Assembly (NCBI GenBank): GCA_035543875.1
Contig: DATKIY010000124.1
Location: 1-11,857, forward strand
Reading direction: 5' to 3'
Length of the DNA: 11,857 nucleotides
From: DATKIY01 sp035543875
GTDB lineage: Bacteria > Actinomycetota > Actinomycetes > JAHEKZ01
Part shown: in pieces, positions 6,776 to 11,857 of the stretch
Layout of the letters: the number at the start of each line of letters is the position of its first letter
Position numbering within the stretch: position 1 is the first letter of the stretch
Notes under the pieces: model-generated
What the model saw: only the letters and a program-made list of their open reading frames with translations
Databases searched by the model: none
Told to the model about the DNA's origin: nothing
Translations under genes and position numbers: made by a program

Positions 6776-7798
6776 GTGTCTCGACTCCGCCGGAGTAACC
6801 CGGCCACCGCTGGTATTCGGCGTCGCAGGCGTGGCAAAGGATTCTCATACGTAGACCTGGACGGAGCGACGATAAACTCCCGGGACGAACTTGCCCGAAT
6901 CAAAGCAATGGCCATCCCACCGGCCTGGGAACATGTGTGGATCTGCCCTGACCCGCACGGCCATATCCAGGCGACTGGCTTTGACTCCGCCGGTCGGCGA
7001 CAGTACGTGTACCACGGTGAGTGGCGGGCGAAACGTAACGAGATCAAGCATCGTCGTACGATCCGGTTGGCGATGGCGCTACCGAAGGCGCGGGAACAAG
7101 CTAAGACAGATCTAGATGACGACAAACCCACCTACGAACGAGCTCTTGGCGCGGCTTTTCGGCTATTGGACGTCGGATTCTTTCGCATCGGATCTGAGCA
7201 GTATGCGCAGCGCAATGGGACCTATGGGCTTGCCACACTTCACCGAAAAGACGTCAGTGTCAGTCGCGACACAGTCCGGTTTCGCTTCGTCGGAAAGCAC
7301 TCAATTCCGGTAGACCGACGGATCATCGACCCGGACTTAGCCCGAATAATCCGATCGCTACTGCGGCGCCGGGACGAGAATCCCGAACTCCTGGCCTGGC
7401 GCGACGGACGTCGATGGCGAGATGTCACCAGCAGCAACATCAATGAATACGTTCGGTGCGTGACCGGCGCCGACTACACGGCAAAGGACTTCCGCACTTG
7501 GCATGGGACCGTCCTGGCAGCAACAGCGTTAGCAGTGTCCAGCAAGGTTGCCGACGATCCCAAGACGGCTAAGCGTGCTATTAGAAGGGCCGTCGTCGAG
7601 GTAGCTGGCTACCTCGGTAATACACCAAGCGTGGCGCGCAACTCCTATATCGACCCTCGAGTGATTGCAAGTTTCGAAAGGGGCCGCACCATCCCATTGG
7701 AAACTCTCGACGAAGCACCCGAGTCCGCCGGACTCTTGACGCACGGACCAGTTGAAGAAGCGGTGATTTCGCTCTTACGTAGAACCAGCGCCGTCTAG
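6776..7798 (+). CDS. DNA topoisomerase IB
   Basis: A 340-residue enzyme of the bacterial/poxvirus type IB family, which nicks one DNA strand through a 3'-phosphotyrosine and relaxes supercoils without ATP. The N-terminal domain (about 1-85) shows IPPAWEHVWICPDPHGHIQA and GRRQYVYH. The catalytic domain follows, with all five active-site residues visible: R137 in GFFRIGSE, K174 in FVGKHS, R240 in KDFRTWHGT, N282 in GYLGNTP and the nucleophile Y291 in SYIDPRV. Length is typical for the bacterial enzymes. The GTG start has no Shine-Dalgarno sequence, but a GGGTAT -10 box lies eight bases upstream, so a leaderless transcript is likely. It is divergent from the mechanosensitive-like gene (133 bases between) and convergent with the SRPBCC gene. 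Its stop codon lies at the base of a terminator hairpin. Confidence 0.95.
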   Translation: MSRLRRSNPATAGIRRRRRGKGFSYVDLDGATINSRDELARIKAMAIPPAWEHVWICPDPHGHIQATGFDSAGRRQYVYHGEWRAKRNEIKHRRTIRLAMALPKAREQAKTDLDDDKPTYERALGAAFRLLDVGFFRIGSEQYAQRNGTYGLATLHRKDVSVSRDTVRFRFVGKHSIPVDRRIIDPDLARIIRSLLRRRDENPELLAWRDGRRWRDVTSSNINEYVRCVTGADYTAKDFRTWHGTVLAATALAVSSKVADDPKTAKRAIRRAVVEVAGYLGNTPSVARNSYIDPRVIASFERGRTIPLETLDEAPESAGLLTHGPVEEAVISLLRRTSAV

Positions 7799-7829
7799 AG
7801 GGTGGCCGAACCTGAGTCCGACCACCCTC
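7798..7829. terminator. Terminator hairpin between topoisomerase IB and SRPBCC genes
   Basis: GAGGGTGG (7798-7805) pairs perfectly over eight bases with CCACCCTC (7822-7829), with a 16-base loop. It sits between two convergent stop codons and could serve both. It lacks a T-tract. Confidence 0.55.
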
Positions 7830-7849
7830 AACCGGTCTGTCCCCACAAT

Positions 7850-8293
7850 TTAGACGGTGCCCCGCCACGCACCCGTTGACCCATTTTCCTCGACAAAAGA
7901 CTTGAATCGGTCCAGGTCTCCGGAGATACGATGGCCAACGAACCCGAGCGCATCCCCCGCATGCTCCTTGAAGCCCTCAGGGTCGAAATCAAGACCCAAA
8001 GTCACTTTGGTGGCGGACGTTCCTAGCGGCTCAAAGCTGACCTGGCCTGCCTGCCGTGGGCCATTTGTTGACTCCCACGCGATGTAAGCGTCGGGGTCTT
8101 GTCTAGTGATGACCGCGTCGAACTCACGTTCAACTCCAGCGATGTCGACTGTCCAGTGCATGCTCTTGTCATCGATCTGTTGGACGCTTTGGACCCCCTC
8201 CATGAATGCGGGGAACGATTCGAACTGCGTCCACTGGTTGTAAACAGTGCGAACCGGCCGGTCAACTTCAATGCTGCTCGAATGGGTACTCAT
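7850..8293 (-). CDS. SRPBCC (START/Bet v1-like) family protein
   Basis: A 147-residue single-domain protein of the polyketide-cyclase/SRPBCC superfamily, a helix-grip fold with a hydrophobic ligand cavity. Matching features: an N-terminal strand SIEVDRPVRTVYNQWTQFESFPAFMEGV (a vYdqWtqfE-FP-FM pattern), a central WTVDIAG-EREF strand, AYIAWESTNGP, KVTLGLDFDPEG, and a long C-terminal helix around GDLDRFKSFVEE. It has no signal peptide. The ATG at 8293 has a strong AAGGAG six to seven bases upstream. The ligand is unknown; members close to this pattern are common stress-associated proteins of actinobacteria and proteobacteria. Only a poor stress-type promoter match lies upstream (GTTG 8367-8364, N16, GGGCGC). 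The 137 bases between this gene and the upstream 49-residue gene on the same strand also allow co-transcription. Confidence 0.9.
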   Translation of the reverse strand: MSTHSSSIEVDRPVRTVYNQWTQFESFPAFMEGVQSVQQIDDKSMHWTVDIAGVEREFDAVITRQDPDAYIAWESTNGPRQAGQVSFEPLGTSATKVTLGLDFDPEGFKEHAGDALGFVGHRISGDLDRFKSFVEENGSTGAWRGTV

Positions 8294-8430
8294 CGTTGTC
8301 TCCTTTGGTCATCTGGTCGCGCGTAGATTTCTCGTCTATCGGCGCCCACGGGCGGACACCGTCCAACGCACCGAGCACTATTCACGCCTGCGATACGCAG
8401 GTTGGCCACAGCCCGCGTTCGGTTTCACAT

Positions 8431-8580
8431 CTATGCGTTGACCGCGTTTGAAATGTTTTGCGCCACCTCTTCTGGCGTGATATTCGCCGCCATGGCGGCG
8501 CTGTCGAGCTGGTCTTGCGTGATATTGGCCGTATCACCATGGTCCTCGTTGGGTACTCCGCAACCACAACTCGTGCACAT
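8431..8580 (-). CDS. 49-residue protein with HypB-type CxxCGCG metal-binding N terminus
   Basis: A miniprotein beginning MCTSCGCGVPNEDHGD (C2, C5, C7) followed by two predicted helices (ITQDQLDSAAMAA and TPEEVAQNISNAV). The N terminus matches the CxxCGC motif that in the hydrogenase maturation GTPase HypB binds nickel with high affinity (E. coli HypB begins MCTTCGCG). The GTPase domain is wholly absent, and no hydrogenase or urease gene is nearby. It could be a small metal carrier, a buffer for Ni/Zn/Cu, or a redox protein; the neighbouring CDF transporter and disulfide oxidoreductase would fit any of these. The start is well supported: GAGGGGAG lies about seven bases upstream, and the motif must sit at the very N terminus. 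A GTTT-N16-GGGTAG promoter precedes it. Confidence 0.8.
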   Translation of the reverse strand: MCTSCGCGVPNEDHGDTANITQDQLDSAAMAANITPEEVAQNISNAVNA

Positions 8581-8620
8581 TGTCGAACTCCCCTCAGCTA
8601 CATCAGTCCGTAGCAAGTGG

Positions 8621-8646
8621 CTACCCGGCATCCCTTGGGGATAAAC
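8621..8646 (-). promoter_or_regulatory. SigB/SigF-type promoter of the CxxCGCG miniprotein
   Basis: On the minus strand: GTTT (8646-8643), a 16-base spacer, GGGTAG (8626-8621). The -35 is perfect; the last base of the -10 departs from T/C. Predicted transcription starts near 8614, leaving a leader of about 34 bases with the ribosome site. Confidence 0.5.
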
Positions 8647-8713
8647 AACTGTTCTTGCATCCTGCGGCGTCCGTTTGTGATTCACACGACCATGTCTTGG
8701 GCATAGAGGTGAC

Positions 8714-10096
8714 GTGGATAACTTCGATGTTGTCGTGATGGGCGCGGGATCCGCTGGGCTGTCCGTTGCTCGGAAGTTAGCGGCAGAAGGCAAGTCGGTT
8801 TCCGTCGTCGAGTCCCGGCGCGTCGGGGGTGAGTGCCCCTACACGGCATGCATTCCGAGCAAAGCCATGTTGCGCAGCGCCCAGGTACGCAGTGAATCCA
8901 AACGTGCTGTCGTATTGGGAGCGGCTTCGCTGCCGCCAATCTTGGACTCCGCTTCCGCAGCTTTCGCACGAGCTGTAGAACGACGTGACCAGGTGGTCGA
9001 TCAGCGTGACGACGGAGAAGCAGCAAAATCCCTGGAAAATGATGGCGTGACCCTGATCCGCGGTCATGCCAGGATCGCCCGGGCTGGCGTGGTCTGTGTC
9101 GAAGAGTCGCATATCTCATACACCGACTTGGTCGTTACTACCGGTTCCCAACCTGTCATTCCTCCTATTAATGGCATCTCCGAAGTTCCCGTGTGGACGT
9201 CGGACGAGGCGTTGTCCACAAACCGATCGCCCGAGTCGCTGGTCGTCATCGGCGGCGGACCGGTCGGCTGTGAGCTGAGCCAAATCTTTGCGCGTTTCGA
9301 TTGCCCAACAACGCTTATCGAGCCTGCCAACCAGCTCCTCGGCCAGGAGGACCCAACCATTGCCGCCGTTCTCGCTGGGGCGTTGACAGGCGACGGCGTC
9401 AATGTCCGGCTCGGTGTCCAAGTATTAGCCGCGCGCCAGCTCCGAGATCCGGCTCGTGCGTTGCTCTCCCTCAATGATGGCTCCAACGTCGAGGCCGAGC
9501 GGGTTCTAATTGCTACCGGCCGTAGGCCATCGACGGGCGGCCTTAACCTGGACAAGTTGGCCATCGAGCTTCAGCCGGATGGTTCACTCACTGTCGACGA
9601 CAATTGCAAAGTCGTTGGCCAGTCACACGTCTGGGCCGCCGGCGATGTCACGGCGATCGCTCCCTACACGCACACCGCCAACTACCAAGCAAAGATCGTG
9701 GTGGCTGGGATTTTGGGAAGCCATTGGCGAGCTCAGTACAACGCCATTCCGCGAGCGGTCTATACCGACCCAGCGGTTGCCAGCGTCGGAATGAACTCGC
9801 GGGCCGCAGGTAAGGCTGGGATTAACTGGGTCTCGGCGGCTGTCGACCTAAGCAGTGTCGCGCGATCAACCACTGACAGCGCTCCGCCGGGGAGGCTGGT
9901 TGTGACCGCAAACCGCGACGAGAGTCGTCTGATCGGAGCAGCAGCGATCGGACCACATGCAGACGAATGGTTGGCCGAAGCGGCGCTCGCCATCAGCGCA
10001 AAGATTCCATTGCACGTTCTCGCCCAGGCGGTTCATGCCTTCCCCACCTTCGGGGAGGCGTTCGAATTGGCCGTCCAACAACTAACTGAAGCGTAG
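8714..10096 (+). CDS. FAD-dependent NAD(P)-disulfide oxidoreductase, MerA/dihydrolipoamide-dehydrogenase-like
   Basis: A 460-residue class I flavoprotein disulfide reductase. The FAD-binding GAGSAG is at 10-15. The redox pair C41/C46 lies in GGECPYTACIPSK. The NAD(P)-binding VVIGGGPVG is at 177-185, the second FAD motif VWAAGDV at 306-312, and a C-terminal dimerisation domain completes the protein. The usual His-Pro-Thr-x-x-x-Glu catalytic dyad reads AFPTFGE: Phe (F443) replaces His while E448 remains. MerA also lacks this His, but the MerA-type C-terminal vicinal Cys pair and N-terminal HMA domain are absent, so neither a true MerA nor a lipoamide dehydrogenase is assured. The GTG start has AGAGG four bases upstream. 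A weak GATT-N16-GGGCAT (8679-8704) would start transcription almost at the GTG. The substrate is unknown. Confidence 0.93.
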   Translation: MDNFDVVVMGAGSAGLSVARKLAAEGKSVSVVESRRVGGECPYTACIPSKAMLRSAQVRSESKRAVVLGAASLPPILDSASAAFARAVERRDQVVDQRDDGEAAKSLENDGVTLIRGHARIARAGVVCVEESHISYTDLVVTTGSQPVIPPINGISEVPVWTSDEALSTNRSPESLVVIGGGPVGCELSQIFARFDCPTTLIEPANQLLGQEDPTIAAVLAGALTGDGVNVRLGVQVLAARQLRDPARALLSLNDGSNVEAERVLIATGRRPSTGGLNLDKLAIELQPDGSLTVDDNCKVVGQSHVWAAGDVTAIAPYTHTANYQAKIVVAGILGSHWRAQYNAIPRAVYTDPAVASVGMNSRAAGKAGINWVSAAVDLSSVARSTTDSAPPGRLVVTANRDESRLIGAAAIGPHADEWLAEAALAISAKIPLHVLAQAVHAFPTFGEAFELAVQQLTEA

Positions 10097-10160
10097 TTAC
10101 AGCCTTCGAGGGACGTGGATAAGCGCGCGGTCGCATATTTCTTCCTTAGCGCTCACGTCG

Positions 10161-11132
10161 TCACTGCGATTTGGTCGACGACGTTGCCGGCGGACTCACG
10201 GCGTGCATGGTCGGGTCTTCAGGAAGGGCGAGCGTAAGCACCGCGTCGACGATACGAGGGTCCGTCTCGAGGTCGAATTCAAGTCTGCGAAGTGTGTGCG
10301 CGAGCTGCGACTCGGGCTGGTCACCATGGAGGTCGACAGTCGCGACGAGGGTGAGTTGGTGGGGTCCGACGAACTCAAGACGCAGGTATGCGATTCGCGC
10401 GACCTCGGGAAGAGATCTCACGCGGTCGAATGCACCCTCCACGATGCGCTGATCGGCGACTTGTCCCGTCAGGAAACGACGGTTTCGGTCGATGAGCACG
10501 ATGGCCGCTGCGCACAAGAGCAGCCCCACCGCAACTGACGCGAGTGCGTCATAGATGCCTTCGCCGGTCATTTGATGGAGCGCCATACCGGCGGCGGCGA
10601 TGAGGATCCCAACCACGGCGACGGCATCTTCGGCCAGCACAGCTCGAAGCGTCGGGTCGGAGGTAGCGAGGGCATGATCGAGTGTGTCTCGTCCGAGCTC
10701 TCCGGCCTCGCGAGAAGTGCGCCGTACTGCTTGAACGAGCGACGAACCTTCCAAGATGAGGGCGATGCCGAGCACGACGAAGCCCACTGCGTAGTCCTTC
10801 GTGGACGTTGGGGCGGTCAGTTCACTGAGACCGTGGTAGATCGAGACAACCCCACCAGCCACAAATAAACCCATCGCGGCGAACAGGGACCACACATAAG
10901 CTTCGCGGCCGTATCCCAGAGGTTGAAGTTCGTCTGGCGGTCTGCGTGAGCGTCGGTCCGCTAGAAAGAGAAACACCTGGTTGCCGGTGTCAGCCCACGA
11001 ATGTGCTGCCTCTGCGACCATGGCAGCTGAGCCGGTCAGTGCAGCCGCAGCGGATTTGGCCAGCGCGACAGCAACATTGGCCGCGAACGCCACAACTATG
11101 GTGACGAGCGAAGGTTGCTGTGACCTCACCAT
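10161..11132 (-). CDS. Cation diffusion facilitator (CDF) family transporter
   Basis: A 323-residue integral membrane protein that exports divalent metals (Zn, Mn, Fe, Co or similar) by proton antiport. Six TM helices are seen, with the TM2 metal site H44-S-W-A-D48, the LGYGREAYVW motif at 72-81 that marks the ZnT9-like subgroup, D169 in TM5 (LAEDAVAVVG) and D195 in the YDALASVAVG segment of TM6. A cytoplasmic C-terminal domain follows (about 225-305, with the LRLEFVGPHQLTLVATVDLH strand pair). The start at 11132 has a weak GAGAAG about six bases upstream. An in-frame ATG at 11357 would add 75 residues of no family character overlapping the divergent gene, and is rejected. The metal cannot be read from sequence. 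A GTTT-N16-GGGAAG element (11192-11167) is a weak stress-type promoter. Confidence 0.93.
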   Translation of the reverse strand: MVRSQQPSLVTIVVAFAANVAVALAKSAAAALTGSAAMVAEAAHSWADTGNQVFLFLADRRSRRPPDELQPLGYGREAYVWSLFAAMGLFVAGGVVSIYHGLSELTAPTSTKDYAVGFVVLGIALILEGSSLVQAVRRTSREAGELGRDTLDHALATSDPTLRAVLAEDAVAVVGILIAAAGMALHQMTGEGIYDALASVAVGLLLCAAAIVLIDRNRRFLTGQVADQRIVEGAFDRVRSLPEVARIAYLRLEFVGPHQLTLVATVDLHGDQPESQLAHTLRRLEFDLETDPRIVDAVLTLALPEDPTMHAVSPPATSSTKSQ

Positions 11133-11166
11133 CTCAACTTCTCTGGGAGAATCTTTCTCAGGCAGA

Positions 11167-11192
11167 CTTCCCTGACCGACGGCTTCGCAAAC
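11167..11192 (-). promoter_or_regulatory. Weak SigB/SigF-like promoter of the CDF gene
   Basis: On the minus strand: GTTT (11192-11189), 16 bases, GGGAAG (11172-11167). The -35 and spacing match the pattern seen at the neighbouring genes; the -10 departs at two of six positions (GGGTAY expected). It is reported because it repeats the same geometry. Confidence 0.28.
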
Positions 11193-11229
11193 CTCATCAG
11201 TGTTAGCCGGAATTCGGGGCTCCTCGCTC

Positions 11230-11255
11230 GTTTGCCACTGGTCGACGCAGGGTAC
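11230..11255 (+). promoter_or_regulatory. SigB/SigF-type promoter of the hemerythrin-like gene
   Basis: GTTT (11230-11233), a 16-base spacer and GGGTAC (11250-11255): a complete match to GTTT-N15-17-GGGTAY. Transcription would begin near 11262, giving a leader of about 40 bases with the AGGAGG ribosome site. Confidence 0.65.
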
Positions 11256-11301
11256 GGACATCGTGTCGCCGACACTGGCGACAGCGATTTCAGGAGGAAT
11301 G

Positions 11302-11781
11302 ATGAGTGAGGCGACTAAGGACCGGAAACAATCGGAGCGCTTTGCAGACGAAGACATATTGGGAATTCTGTTCGAGCAGCACGCCGAGATTCATGAGCTC
11401 GTGACCCAGATCCAGGAGTCTTCGGGCGACGATAGGCGCCTGGCTTTCGAACGGTTCAAAAGACTAATTACGGCCCACGAGGCCGCTGAACAAAAGGTCC
11501 TGCGGCCAGTGACGAGGGACATTGCCTCGGACGTCGCTGAGGCGCGGCTTGAGGAAGAGCAAGAAGCACGCGAAGTTCTTGAGGAACTGAGCGAACTGGA
11601 CATCGCCAGCGTTAATTTCGAGACAGAATTTAGGAAATTTTCGCAGGCCGTAAACGAGCACGCGGAAGCCGAGGAGAAGGGAGAGTTCCTAAAGGTTGAA
11701 ACTGCTCGGGACGAATCACAGCGACGAATCTTGGGTTCTGAGTTCCTCGCCGCATTTGACGCTGCTGAGGGAAACCGCTAG
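11302..11781 (+). CDS. Hemerythrin-like HHE domain protein
   Basis: A 159-residue helical-bundle protein with a candidate di-iron ligand set: H27 and H31 in FEQHAEIHELV, H59 and E63 in TAHEAAEQKVL, H120 and E124 in NEHAEAEEKGEF. Bacterial hemerythrin-like proteins bind O2 or NO or act in peroxide and nitrosative defence, usually in the cytoplasm; there is no signal peptide here. The ATG at 11302 is preferred because AGGAGG ends four bases upstream; the adjacent ATG at 11299 is too close to it, and the long upstream extension to 11200 carries no family character. It is divergent from the CDF gene, and its own stress-type promoter is the best match in the window. The acidic central stretch (EARLEEEQEAREVLEEL) is part of the helical bundle. 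Confidence 0.9.
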   Translation: MSEATKDRKQSERFADEDILGILFEQHAEIHELVTQIQESSGDDRRLAFERFKRLITAHEAAEQKVLRPVTRDIASDVAEARLEEEQEAREVLEELSELDIASVNFETEFRKFSQAVNEHAEAEEKGEFLKVETARDESQRRILGSEFLAAFDAAEGNR

Positions 11782-11857
11782 TTGCGTCGCGGTTTGTAGT
11801 TGCTCGTTGGTACTGCGACATGGCGCCGGCTCCACCACCACAAGCCCTCGTCGCGGA

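Noticed and set aside
6643..7131. N-terminal extension of the mechanosensitive-like protein to an ATG at 7131
   Set aside because: It would overlap about 350 bases of the well-supported topoisomerase IB gene, lacks family character, and the ATG at 6642 has a ribosome site and a promoter just upstream.
7619..7621. Asn (N282) instead of His in the topoisomerase IB active site
   Set aside because: Not a defect: bacterial enzymes such as that of Deinococcus radiodurans naturally use Asn at this position; the other four catalytic residues are intact.
10097..10160. Search for a terminator between the convergent oxidoreductase and CDF genes
   Set aside because: No convincing inverted repeat or T-tract seen in these 64 bases.
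11133..11357. N-terminal extension of the CDF transporter to an ATG at 11357
   Set aside because: The added 75 residues overlap the hemerythrin gene, are not CDF-like and would erase the divergent promoter region.
11778..11857. Open minus-strand frame entering from the right edge and ending in TAG at 11778, about 26 residues, as a possible C terminus of a neighbouring gene
   Set aside because: Too short to recognise; it overlaps the hemerythrin stop codon and no motif supports it. A plus-strand ATG at 11820 is equally unsupported.

Overview
The window looks chromosomal and actinobacterial. It is GC-rich, GTG starts are frequent, and the gene families are typical of Actinomycetota: a DUF4388 coiled-coil protein, zinc-ribbon membrane proteins, SRPBCC and CDF proteins. 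Several promoters resemble the SigB/SigF class of that phylum. I cannot name a genus. I saw no rRNA, tRNA, CRISPR, IS element or integrase.

Left part (1-5683): the 5' end of a BKACE/DUF849 carbon-carbon lyase gene (minus strand) is cut by the window edge. Divergent from it is a large gene (792-3638) for a 948-residue protein. It has an N-terminal DUF4388-like module, a winged-helix-like module, a tandem 19-residue Trp/His repeat, a long Glu/Ala/Arg coiled coil and a lysine-rich tail. Then come two convergent genes for single-pass membrane proteins that share a four-cysteine external domain. One of the two also has a cytoplasmic zinc ribbon. A small TPR-like gene closes this part.

Right part (5875-11781): a compact set of short, mostly single-gene units that looks like a stress-response locus. 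In order they are a conserved-TM-helix (mechanosensitive-channel-like) membrane protein (-), DNA topoisomerase IB (+), an SRPBCC protein (-), a 49-residue protein with the HypB-type CxxCGCG metal motif (-), a FAD/NAD(P) disulfide oxidoreductase whose usual C-terminal catalytic His is Phe (+), a CDF metal-cation transporter (-) and a hemerythrin-like HHE protein (+). Four of these genes have a GNNT-N16-GGGTA-type promoter just upstream, the pattern used by SigB/SigF general-stress sigma factors. Three others have weaker versions at the same spacing. The unknown genes of the left part lack it in the upstream sequence I read. The simplest reading is a general-stress regulon island handling membrane tension, DNA supercoiling, metals and redox or oxygen stress.

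Most noteworthy: the shared promoter pattern, the stand-alone HypB-like metal-motif miniprotein, the 19-residue Trp/His repeat with 11-residue insertions, and the paired four-cysteine membrane proteins.
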